Positions 1 to 7,617 of a stretch of DNA of 30,311 nucleotides are shown here, in pieces. Position 1 is the stretch's first letter, and each line of letters begins with the position of its first letter. The notes beneath the pieces are model-generated. The model was not told the origin of the DNA. It made no database searches and saw only the letters and a list, made by a program, of their open reading frames with translations. The position numbers and the translations under genes are program-made. This DNA comes from CAITSH01 sp945892985. GTDB taxonomy: Bacteria > Pseudomonadota > Gammaproteobacteria > Burkholderiales > SG8-39. The stretch is from positions 1 through 30,311 of the forward strand of contig CAMDDU010000051.1 in the NCBI GenBank assembly GCA_945892985.1, read 5' to 3'.

Positions 1-237
1 AACTGCGTGACCTGCCACGGCGGTGGTGCCGTGTCGGGCGGCTATGCGCCCGATCTGCGCGCCTCGCAGGCCGTCGTTTACGATGAGGCGTTTAAAGAAA
101 TTGTGGTGGGTGGCAGCCGGCGGCAGCAGGGCATGCCCGGCTTTAAAGAACTGAGCGATGCCGATCTCAAAGCCATGCAGCACTATTTACGGCGGCAGGC
201 GCGCAAGGTCACCACCGCCGCCCAGTTGGGTAAATGA
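1..237 (+). CDS. C-terminal cytochrome c domain of a probable PQQ-dependent dehydrogenase (5' truncated)
   Basis: The frame is open from base 1 and ends at a TGA at 235-237, so only the last 78 residues are present. The fragment begins with NCVTCHGG, a CxxCH heme c site (C2, C5, H6), followed by YAPDLRAS and later GMPGF, whose Met45 would be the distal heme ligand. This order (CxxCHG, APDLR, GMP.F, D..A...Y) is typical of the cytochrome domain at the C-terminus of type I quinohemoprotein alcohol dehydrogenases. That makes it a periplasmic electron-transfer module passing electrons from PQQ to the respiratory chain. The PQQ propeller domain would lie upstream of the window, so a free-standing small cytochrome c cannot be excluded. 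It converges with the next gene and looks like core chromosome flanking the island. Confidence 0.8.
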   Translation, partial: NCVTCHGGGAVSGGYAPDLRASQAVVYDEAFKEIVVGGSRRQQGMPGFKELSDADLKAMQHYLRRQARKVTTAAQLGK

Positions 238-295
238 GCGCGTGTCCCGGCGGCACGCACTGAGCAAATGCGCTAAGCGCGCGTCACAATAAACA

Positions 296-329
296 GCTGG
301 GCGGCGTGCCATATGGCAAGCCGCCCAGC
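296..329. terminator. Bidirectional hairpin between convergent genes
   Basis: GCTGGGCGGC (296-305) pairs perfectly with GCCGCCCAGC (320-329), and the interior TGCCATATGGCA is itself a palindrome, giving one long stem with a single mismatch. It lies between the stop of the cytochrome gene (237) and the stop of the minus-strand hydrolase gene (339). On the minus strand it is followed by TGTTTATTGTG, which is T-rich. It probably terminates the hydrolase gene; the plus-strand U tract is weak. Confidence 0.6.
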
Positions 330-338
330 ATTGAGTTG

Positions 339-716
339 CTACAGATTGATGCCCGTGCCGGCCGAGAACTGCCGCACGTCAAAATAATCGTTCCACACGG
401 TAATACGGCCGTCTTGCACCCGAAACGAACCGGCCACCGGCAGCGCATAAGGCGTGCCGCCGGGCGGATCACAGTGATCCAACCGCTCGTTCATCACCCA
501 CTCGCCCACCGCTATTTGGCGCACGGTTTCAATGCGCAGACTACCCAAGAGTTGGATAAATCCCGCCAGCGCGGCCCGCACGCCCGCAGCCCCCTCAATC
601 AGTGGCATGGGCATGTTGTGATAAGCGCAATCATCTGCAATAAAAACCATTGCTTCATCGAGCGCGCTACGCGACACCGCATCACAAAAGGCGGTCACCG
701 TTTCACTGGGCGTCAT
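339..716 (-). CDS. Limonene-1,2-epoxide hydrolase-like protein (SnoaL-like fold)
   Basis: A 125-residue protein of the size of the limonene-1,2-epoxide hydrolase (LEH) family, small cone-shaped alpha+beta enzymes that add water to an epoxide in one step. The known LEH catalytic set (Tyr, Asn, Arg, Asp, Asp) is visible: Y32 and N34 in AYHNMP, R78 and D80 in NERLD, and D110 in WNDYFD. The Y-to-N and Y-to-D spacings match the Rhodococcus enzyme. The frame stays open further upstream, but the ATG at 716 is chosen because AGGAG lies 8 nt before it and family homology starts there. The physiological substrate is unknown. It is divergent from the cas operon and is probably chromosomal rather than part of the defence island. 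Confidence 0.85.
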   Translation of the reverse strand: MTPSETVTAFCDAVSRSALDEAMVFIADDCAYHNMPMPLIEGAAGVRAALAGFIQLLGSLRIETVRQIAVGEWVMNERLDHCDPPGGTPYALPVAGSFRVQDGRITVWNDYFDVRQFSAGTGINL

Positions 717-944
717 GAAATAAGCTCCTAATTGTGGGTGTAACCCAGACGCTAACAGCCACGGTCTTGGGCAGCAATCGGCGAGCGCGTGGTGGGGTTG
801 GTGCCTTGCTCTCGTTGCAGCCCAACCTGGCACCGTCCAGTAGCGGGTTGACTGCGCTTGAATTAAGGCGCTAATTGCTGGCAAGGCATCCGCGCTTAGC
901 GTGGGGCAACACGATCGGCACCCTTGCTCTGGAGACCAGCCCCA
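717..944. other. Divergent intergenic region between hydrolase and cas operon
   Basis: This 228-bp gap holds the start signals of two divergent transcription units. I see a candidate cas promoter at 848-875 and, at 759-800, a 42-bp sequence with a diverged direct copy at 30049-30090. GGTTGG (795-800) can pair with CCAACC (about 822-827). No gene with a convincing start is seen here. Confidence 0.6.
848..875 (+). promoter_or_regulatory. Candidate sigma70 promoter of the cas operon
   Basis: TTGACT (848-853) matches the -35 consensus in 5 of 6 positions. A 16-nt spacer then leads to GCTAAT (870-875), which matches TATAAT in 4 of 6. It lies about 70 nt upstream of the cas7 start. It was found by eye only and has no transcript support. 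Confidence 0.35.
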
Positions 945-2192
945 ATGACGCTTACGCTCGACAAGTTACAGACCGCTTGCCGTGACGGTGCCGCGATTCG
1001 CCGCGCCGTTCGGCTCCAACCGGCCGGCGGGCCGGGGGACAAGGTGTATCCGCCTACGTACGAAGGCGGGATATACGCGAAAGACACACGCGTCATCGAC
1101 GGCGCCAGAGTCGACTGTGTGCTGCTCGACAGCGTGCAGAGCCAAGCGAATCGCATGGAACTCGCGCTGTTGGAGGCGCACCGCGCCGAACGCATCAACA
1201 TCCCCATCGTTGCGGTGGATTTCTCCGCTTCGATCCCCGAAGTAGGCGTAATCACCAGCCTCGAAGCCCCTCACCGCTTGGCCGACGCTATCCTGCGAGA
1301 TGCCTTGCTTGACGGCCAGCGTTTCCGTGATTCAAGCGTCGGCCGGGTGCTCGATACGGCATCTATCGCAAACGCCACTGGCTTGTTCGAGTACTGCCCG
1401 ACCGCGCTCGTGTTTGGCCTGTGGGATTCATCCGGGCCGCGCGGTGGTCTCGGCACGAAATTCGCCCGCGCGCTCGTAAGCGAAGTCATTGCCGTTGATG
1501 CGCTCGCAGGCGTTCGACCCACAAGCCGTATCGATCCGCTCGGCATCGAGAAACTAGCGGGCGTACTTTACGAAACAGCAGTCGCGGGAGAATGGACGCT
1601 CAATGAAAAGCAGGCTCAACTCGACGACAAAGGGAAGCCGAAAAAGGTTGGCAAGGAAGGCAAACCATCAGAGGTGCTGCACGGCAATATCGCCCCTTCG
1701 CTGGGGACGAAAGCAGGCGGCCCCAACCACGGCGGCGTAACGTTTGGCCATGCTCGACAGACCGCCGTGCTCTCGCTGCCCGCGCTACGCAGGCTGTGCT
1801 TTCGCGACGCGGACGGTGGCGCGTCGGCCGCTCGCGACGAGGCCGCGCGGGTGGTACTTGCAGCGCTCGCACTGTGCGCTGTGACGCTCAGCGTCGCTCA
1901 GGGGCTCGACCTGCGCTCCCGCTGCTTGCTGGTACCGGAAGAAGGTGCGGTTCCCACTTTCGAGCTGATCGGGGTCGAAGGCGCCGTTGAGCGTTTTTCG
2001 CTCAGCGCAGATGACGCATGCGTCCTGCTGAACGCTGCGGTCGCGATTGCGACGAAACAGGGTTTGGCCTGGTGCGCAGCGGGCGTCACGCTCACCCCTA
2101 AGGACGACTTCGTGAAGCTTGTAATTAGCAGCCGCGAGCGTGCTGCCAGGACGGCCGTGGCCGACGTTGCGAACGCAGATTCTGCAACCTGA
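945..2192 (+). CDS. csb1: Cas7 of type I-G CRISPR (Csb1, GSU0053 family)
   Basis: A 415-residue Cas7 backbone subunit of the type I-G (I-U) Cascade, which polymerises along the crRNA spacer and holds the target DNA hybrid. The family signature is visible near residue 64: LLDSVQSQANRMELALLE, matching the Csb1 motif D-S-x-Q-S-Q-A-N-R. It is the first gene of the cas operon, and csb2 follows 1 nt after its stop. A lysine-rich stretch around residues 220-245 and a Gly-rich stretch (LGTKAGGPNHGG) may be exposed loops. The start at 945 is chosen over an upstream TTG at 924 because GGAG (931-934) precedes the ATG by 10 nt and MTLTLDKL resembles family N-termini. Confidence 0.93.
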   Translation: MTLTLDKLQTACRDGAAIRRAVRLQPAGGPGDKVYPPTYEGGIYAKDTRVIDGARVDCVLLDSVQSQANRMELALLEAHRAERINIPIVAVDFSASIPEVGVITSLEAPHRLADAILRDALLDGQRFRDSSVGRVLDTASIANATGLFEYCPTALVFGLWDSSGPRGGLGTKFARALVSEVIAVDALAGVRPTSRIDPLGIEKLAGVLYETAVAGEWTLNEKQAQLDDKGKPKKVGKEGKPSEVLHGNIAPSLGTKAGGPNHGGVTFGHARQTAVLSLPALRRLCFRDADGGASAARDEAARVVLAALALCAVTLSVAQGLDLRSRCLLVPEEGAVPTFELIGVEGAVERFSLSADDACVLLNAAVAIATKQGLAWCAAGVTLTPKDDFVKLVISSRERAARTAVADVANADSAT

Positions 2193-2193
2193 A

Positions 2194-3609
2194 ATGTTTG
2201 CTATCGCGTGGCAATACCTTACCGGCAGCGCTGGCGCTGCAGCTATAGATGACCGCGGCAAATGTGAGTGGCCGCCGCATCCCGACCGGGTATTCCAAGC
2301 CTTGGTGGCGGCGTGGGGCGAGCGTGGTGAAGATCCCGCCGAGCGCCGTGCGCTCGAGTGGCTCGAGGCGCTAGGGGAGCCAGAGATTACCGCACCTTAC
2401 GGCGACGCTGTGTCCCCCGCAGCCGCGCGCAAAACCTACGTGCCGGTGAATGACCAAGCCAATGGGCTCACGCAAGCACGCAAGGAACGCTATTTCCCTG
2501 CCGCTTTGGTGGGCGTCGACGTTTGTGTTTTGCGCTGGCCGGGAGCGGATGCCACTGCACATCAGGTGGAACTCACGCGGCTCGCGCGCAATGTCACTTA
2601 TGTCGGGCACTCCTCGTCACTGGTGCGCATGTGGCTCGAATCGGCGCCCGCCGAGCCGACGTGGGTGCCGGCTATCCCGTTACGGGCCATCGACGTTTAC
2701 CTACGGGTGCCGGAGCAAGGGCGGCTCGCCACGCTGATTCGGGATTTCGGCGCTGGCGGCGAAAGCTGGCGCCGGCCACGCGTTGCCAGTTGGGTTCCGT
2801 ACCGGCTCGCCGCGCCCGCGAACACGGTGAGCGGCCACTTTACAGGCCGTGTGATTATTTTGCGGCGCGTGGCCGGCGCACACGTGCAGGTGAACCACGC
2901 GCTGGCGCTATGTGCTGGCCTCCGGTCGCGACTCATCGCTCACGCAACCAACGCCAATATTCGTGAACTCGTCAGCGGGCACGCAGCGAGTGGCGCGCCA
3001 CTTGAGACGCCGCACGTCGCCTACTTCCCAGTGCCGTTCGTCGGCCACCCGCATGCCGACGGCCATGTAATGGGTCTCGCGCTGGCTATGCCTCAGCACC
3101 TCAGTGCTGAAGAGGAATATGGCGTTATCCAGGCGCTTGCACGGGCGATGCCGCAAGCTACCGCCGCGCTCGAACTGCGGCTCGCAGACGGCTCGTTGGT
3201 TAGCTTTGTGGTTGAAGACCGTCCTGCGCCACCCTTCGCACTTCGCCCGGCGACATGGGGCCGCGCGGCGACAACTTGGACCACGACTACGCCGATCGTG
3301 CTCGGTCGCCAAGCCCCGCGGCGGCATCCCGACCGCGACGCATTCGCACAGAAACAAGTCGCACTGTGCTGCGAGCAAGTTGGGCTGCCGTGCCCGACGG
3401 AGGTGCGCATCGGTGAGGTTGGGATGCTGGTCGGCGTACCGCATGCTGCTGCGTTCCCCGCACTCCCCACTAAAGCCGGGTTGCAGCGCCGGCATGTTCA
3501 CGCTTGGCTGCGTTTCGATCTGCCCGTTGAAGGGCCGGTCCTATTGGGCGCCGGGCGCTTCCGCGGCTACGGGCTATGTCGCCCGGTCGATCTCGAGGGG
3601 CAGCAATGA
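2194..3609 (+). CDS. csb2: Csb2, Cas5-Cas6 fusion of type I-G CRISPR (GSU0054 family)
   Basis: A 471-residue protein. In type I-G systems Csb2 fuses Cas5, which caps the 5' handle, with Cas6, the crRNA-processing endoribonuclease. The N-terminus MFAIAWQYLTGS and VGHSSSLVRM around residue 140 fit the Cas5-like half. The C-terminus ends with HVHAWLRFDLPVEGP and then a Gly-rich LLGAGRFRGYGLC, typical of the RAMP G-rich loop of Cas6. No separate cas6 exists in the operon, so this protein should cut the array transcript near the UUCG hairpin. The ATG at 2194 lies 1 nt after the cas7 stop and its last codons overlap cas3. The catalytic residues of the Cas6 half cannot be assigned from the sequence alone. 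Confidence 0.9.
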   Translation: MFAIAWQYLTGSAGAAAIDDRGKCEWPPHPDRVFQALVAAWGERGEDPAERRALEWLEALGEPEITAPYGDAVSPAAARKTYVPVNDQANGLTQARKERYFPAALVGVDVCVLRWPGADATAHQVELTRLARNVTYVGHSSSLVRMWLESAPAEPTWVPAIPLRAIDVYLRVPEQGRLATLIRDFGAGGESWRRPRVASWVPYRLAAPANTVSGHFTGRVIILRRVAGAHVQVNHALALCAGLRSRLIAHATNANIRELVSGHAASGAPLETPHVAYFPVPFVGHPHADGHVMGLALAMPQHLSAEEEYGVIQALARAMPQATAALELRLADGSLVSFVVEDRPAPPFALRPATWGRAATTWTTTTPIVLGRQAPRRHPDRDAFAQKQVALCCEQVGLPCPTEVRIGEVGMLVGVPHAAAFPALPTKAGLQRRHVHAWLRFDLPVEGPVLLGAGRFRGYGLCRPVDLEGQQ

Positions 3610-6479
3610 CGCTGTTACTGGCTGACTTCCCGGCATGGATGCAGGCTGTCCATGGGCACTCGCCGTTTCCTTGGCAAGAGCGACTACTGCGTGTCGTGCG
3701 CGATGGCGGCTGGCCAACTGTGCTCAAGCTGCCCACCGCAAGCGGTAAAACAACGGCGCTTGACGTCGCGTTATTTGCGCTTGCGCTCGAAGCCCTCGAG
3801 CGACCCTTGCGGCGGCGAATGCCAATGCGCATCGTGCTGGTCGTTGATCGGCGCATTGTGGTGGATGGCGCGTTCGACCACGCGAAACGCATTCGTGACG
3901 CGCTGCAGTCACCCTCATCGCCGGTGGTGTCGGCGGTCGCTGCCGCGTTGACTGCCCTCGGTGGCGAATACCCGCTCGATGTCGCCCTTTTGCGAGGGGG
4001 AATTTACCGCGAAGACCGCTGGGCGCGGCAGCCCAATCAGCCCATCATTTTGTGCTCAACAGTCGACCAAGTCGGCTCTCGCCTATTGCACCGCGGCTAC
4101 GGCTTATCGCCTAAAACTTGGCCGATTCACGCTGGGCTTCTTGGGAATGACACGCTGGTGCTCCTCGACGAGGCACATTGCAGCGAGGCGTTTTTCCAGA
4201 CGCTCGAACAGGTGGCGAAACTGCGTGGTCGTGAAACAGCCAATCTCGGTTTGCCGTTCGTGGTCACCGCCATGACAGCCACGCCGCGGCACAGCAACGA
4301 CACATTCGAACTCGATGACGCTGATGCGGCCGATCCGGTGCTGCGCCGACGGCTGGCCGCACCCCGACCAATGTCGCTCGTCATAGCCAAAGATAAAACC
4401 GACGGTGCGTTCACGCAGGCGATGCGAGATGCGGTTACTGCGCAACTGTACGCAGGCGGGACGGTGCTGGCGGTGGTCAACCGCGTGCGGGCCGCGCGCG
4501 ATTTGTTTATGGCGCTCGGGAAGTTGCCACTCGGCACGCGCCCCGAACTGCTGCTACTTACCGGCCGCGCCCGCCCGGTGGAGCGCGACGACCTGGTTCG
4601 CCAGCATGCGTCACGGATCATGGCGGGTCGCGACCGTGAAGCGTTCGCAGGCAATCCAGCGCTCGTGGTGGTTGCCACCCAATGCGTTGAGGTCGGCGCC
4701 GATCTTGATATGGACGCGCTGGTGACCGAGGCCAGCCCGCTCGACGCACTGCGGCAGCGACTCGGACGTCTCAATCGGCTGGGACTGCTCGACACGGCAC
4801 CCTGCACGGTTGTGTCACGACACGAACTCGCGTGGAGCGGCACAGCCGAGGCGCCCATCGATCCAATCTATGGCCCGGCGGTTGCACACACTTGGCGGTG
4901 GCTGTCGGAAGAAGCAGCCATCGCGCCGCTCGACGGTGGCGTTACCGCGCTCGGCGCGCGCGCGGCCGCCTACGCTGAAGATCTCGCTGCGGCGCCGTTG
5001 AGCGCAACGGTGCACGATGCACCGATCATTTTTCCCGAATACTGTGACCTTTGGGCGCAGACGGGCCCGGCCCCAGCGCTGAGCCCCGAGCCGGCCGTTT
5101 TTTTGCACGGGCCGCAGCGGGGCACGCCCGAGGTGCAGGTTATCTGGCGTGCAGACCTTGATGAAGCGCGGCCGGAAATCTGGGCGGACACTGTCGCGCT
5201 GTGTGTGCCGGTGTCATCTGAAGCGTTGTCACTGTCGCTTTTTGTGGCGAAGCAGTGGCTCGATGGCTCGTTGAAGGCTAATACCGACGATGCGACCGAT
5301 GTGGAAGGGCTTGGCGACACCACCGACGAACAGCCGGCCACCAGCAAAAAAACCGGCACTGCTGCGTTGCTGCCGCGGGCTTTTTTGTGCTGGCGAGGTC
5401 GTGACCAATCCCTGGTTTCGACGGATGGAAATGACATTCGTCCTGGCGATACGTTGGTGGTGCCAGCGGGATACGGCGGCTGCGATGCGTTTGGGTGGCA
5501 ACCCGATAGTACCGCGGCAGTGGCAGATCTCGCCGATGCCGCGCGCATCCAAGCAAAACGTGCCCCTGTGCTGCGGCTCCATCCTGCGTTGTGCGGCGCG
5601 GCTGTGCTACTGGCTGTGCGCGAAAATGCAGAGCAGCCGGCTGATCTCAATAACCTCATCGACGAGGCGCTCCATGCGCTTGGCACATGGGAAGGCCCAC
5701 TCGGCGATTTGGCACGGCAGCTGGTAGATGACACGCAGCACGACGTCGAACCTCATCCTTCCGGGGTCGGCTACGTCGTTACCGGTCGTGCGGGCTGGGC
5801 GGCGAACGCGCGCGATTTTTCCGACGAAGACGACTCCTCGAGCACAGCGCCCCGCGAGCTGAGTCTTGTGGCGCATCTTGGCGATGTCCGCGACCTGGTG
5901 CGCACGTACGCGGCGGCGGTTGGGTTATCTGCGCAGTTGGTCGACGACCTTGCGCTGGCCGCGCATCTTCACGACCTAGGCAAGGCCGACCCACGTTTCC
6001 AAGCGTGGCTACGCGACGGCGACGCTATCGTCGCGGCCCGGGGCGAAGTGCTTGCGAAGTCCCCACGCATGCCTGCGAGCCGCTGGGCAGCGATGCGGGC
6101 GCGCGAGCGCGCAGGCTATCCCTTGGGTGGGCGGCACGAATTGCTCTCAGTGCGGCTTGCAGAGTCCTGCCCTGCGCTGCTCCAAACCGCGCACGATCAA
6201 GAGTTGGTGCTGCACCTCGTCGAGAGCCACCATGGTCATTGTCGGCCGTTTGCGCCGGTGGTTGCCGACGAGCGCCCCCTCACCGTGCGCGTTGAACACG
6301 AGGGGCACGCGCTGCAAGCCGCGAGTCTGACCGCCCTTGAACGACTCGACTCTGGTGTTGCCGAGCGCTTCTTCGTACTCCTTCGGCGCTATGGCTGGTG
6401 GGGGCTATCGTACCTTGAGGCATGTCTGCGCCTCGCCGATCACCGCGCTAGCGAACGTGCGGCAGGAGAACCACGATGA
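3606..6479 (+). CDS. cas3: Cas3 helicase-nuclease of type I-G, HD domain at the C-terminus
   Basis: A 957-residue protein with an SF2 helicase at the N-terminus and an HD nuclease at the C-terminus, the inverted order typical of type I-G/I-U Cas3. Visible motifs are Walker A LPTASGKT (42-49, K48), DEAH (188-191), motif III TAMTATP (221-227), and motif VI QRLGRLNRLG (384-393) after ATQCVEVGADLD. The HD motif HLHDLGKAD starts at residue 787, with H787, H789 and D790, and a later VESHHGH supplies further metal ligands. It is recruited to the Cascade R-loop and unwinds and degrades the non-target strand. The start codon overlaps the csb2 stop (ATGA) and its stop overlaps the next start, indicating translational coupling. 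It has all key residues and looks active. Confidence 0.95.
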   Translation: MTLLLADFPAWMQAVHGHSPFPWQERLLRVVRDGGWPTVLKLPTASGKTTALDVALFALALEALERPLRRRMPMRIVLVVDRRIVVDGAFDHAKRIRDALQSPSSPVVSAVAAALTALGGEYPLDVALLRGGIYREDRWARQPNQPIILCSTVDQVGSRLLHRGYGLSPKTWPIHAGLLGNDTLVLLDEAHCSEAFFQTLEQVAKLRGRETANLGLPFVVTAMTATPRHSNDTFELDDADAADPVLRRRLAAPRPMSLVIAKDKTDGAFTQAMRDAVTAQLYAGGTVLAVVNRVRAARDLFMALGKLPLGTRPELLLLTGRARPVERDDLVRQHASRIMAGRDREAFAGNPALVVVATQCVEVGADLDMDALVTEASPLDALRQRLGRLNRLGLLDTAPCTVVSRHELAWSGTAEAPIDPIYGPAVAHTWRWLSEEAAIAPLDGGVTALGARAAAYAEDLAAAPLSATVHDAPIIFPEYCDLWAQTGPAPALSPEPAVFLHGPQRGTPEVQVIWRADLDEARPEIWADTVALCVPVSSEALSLSLFVAKQWLDGSLKANTDDATDVEGLGDTTDEQPATSKKTGTAALLPRAFLCWRGRDQSLVSTDGNDIRPGDTLVVPAGYGGCDAFGWQPDSTAAVADLADAARIQAKRAPVLRLHPALCGAAVLLAVRENAEQPADLNNLIDEALHALGTWEGPLGDLARQLVDDTQHDVEPHPSGVGYVVTGRAGWAANARDFSDEDDSSSTAPRELSLVAHLGDVRDLVRTYAAAVGLSAQLVDDLALAAHLHDLGKADPRFQAWLRDGDAIVAARGEVLAKSPRMPASRWAAMRARERAGYPLGGRHELLSVRLAESCPALLQTAHDQELVLHLVESHHGHCRPFAPVVADERPLTVRVEHEGHALQAASLTALERLDSGVAERFFVLLRRYGWWGLSYLEACLRLADHRASERAAGEPR

Positions 6480-7615
6480 CGCTGATTCGCCTTGACGGCC
6501 TCGACGGCACTAACCCGCTGCACGTGTTGGCCGCGTTCGGCGCGCTGCTGCTATCGGACGATCTCGATGGTGGCGGGGCGCGGCTGGGCTGGCAGCAACT
6601 TCCGGGTGGTTTCGTGCCGCGTATAGCGACCACCACATCTGCAGTTGACTGGTGTGGCGCGCTCGCCGAGCGCCTGCGTGCGATGAGCATTGTCAAAGTC
6701 GAAGACCCAGCGGCCAAAGCCAACGTGAATGCGCAGAAGGCTACGCTTAAAAAAATGAACGAGGGCAAAAAAAAGCTGCGTGAGGCGATCGCGCAGGAGG
6801 CGAAATCTCTTGGGCTGCTCGGCCCCGCCAAAAAGGCGCACGGACAACCACGGTTGCTGGCAGCGGAAGCCGAGTTCTGCGCTCAAAAAAAACGCGTCGT
6901 AGAGGCTGAGGAAGCGCTGTCGGCCACGCTTGGTTTTGGACCGGCACACCTCGGCGAGGTTATTCGGGTACCACCCCAGATTTTTCGGCTGCACGCGCGC
7001 CACGCCATTGACCATGACCCTGCGGCGGCCCGCCAGCTGGCGTCGCTCGCGAGCGATGGCTGTCTGGAAGACGGCAATGTCACACCGACCCACTACAGCT
7101 TCAGCAACGGCGCGAGCGGCAAGCAGCTGCTAAAAGACTTCCGCAGGCTGGCTGCAATGTGCACCGCAGAGCGGGTGCAACGGAGCGTGGTGCTGGGTAA
7201 CCCGGATTTGCAAGTTGCAACCGCGTTGAATTGGGATCCCGCAGATCTTCGCAGTTATGCGCATCAGTGGAATGATCCGGGTGGCACAAAGGCCAATGCG
7301 AAAATAGATGTCGTAGCCAACGCGCTCGCCTATGTCGGGCTGGGCTTAATGACCTGTTTCCCGGGCCGGCGGGAACTTGAGGCGATTGGTTTTATCCGCC
7401 GTAATCCCGGTGCCGAATTCACTTGGCCCTTGTGGGATGCGCTGCTGCCAGTGGCGGTTGTTCGCGCAACCCTCGCTGCTGTCGCCAGCGATGGGTTCGC
7501 CGCCGGTCGTGATGCAGCGCGTGCCCGTGGGCTGCTCGGCGTCTATACCGCAGCGCGCATTAACCCCAACAAGAAACGAAACTTCTTTGCGCCTGCGACG
7601 CCACGGCAACAATAA
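6476..7615 (+). CDS. cas8g: Cas8-like large subunit of type I-G Cascade (Cas8g/Cas8u family)
   Basis: A 379-residue protein in the large-subunit position of the operon. The N-terminus IRLDGLDGTNPLHVLAAF follows the L-D-G-x-N-P-L-x-F-L-A-A-x-G pattern of I-G Cas8/Csx17-type subunits. Large subunits bind the PAM, open the DNA and recruit Cas3. Residues about 80-150 form a very Lys/Glu/Ala-rich segment that should be helical and could be a coiled-coil insertion. It is short compared with large Csx17 proteins, so I place it with the smaller Cas8u2-type subunits. The assignment rests on operon position and N-terminal pattern more than on strong motifs. The start overlaps the cas3 stop (ATGA). Confidence 0.75.
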   Translation: MTLIRLDGLDGTNPLHVLAAFGALLLSDDLDGGGARLGWQQLPGGFVPRIATTTSAVDWCGALAERLRAMSIVKVEDPAAKANVNAQKATLKKMNEGKKKLREAIAQEAKSLGLLGPAKKAHGQPRLLAAEAEFCAQKKRVVEAEEALSATLGFGPAHLGEVIRVPPQIFRLHARHAIDHDPAAARQLASLASDGCLEDGNVTPTHYSFSNGASGKQLLKDFRRLAAMCTAERVQRSVVLGNPDLQVATALNWDPADLRSYAHQWNDPGGTKANAKIDVVANALAYVGLGLMTCFPGRRELEAIGFIRRNPGAEFTWPLWDALLPVAVVRATLAAVASDGFAAGRDAARARGLLGVYTAARINPNKKRNFFAPATPRQQ

Positions 7616-7617
7616 CG

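Noticed and set aside
717..884. Extension of the minus-strand hydrolase gene to a start at 884
   Set aside because: The extra 56 residues show no family similarity, and the ATG at 716 has a strong AGGAG site 8 nt upstream.
4127..5734. Minus-strand frames of 240-254 codons opposite cas3
   Set aside because: They are Ser/Arg/Ala-rich shadow translations, typical of the antisense of GC-rich genes, and cas3 fully explains the region.
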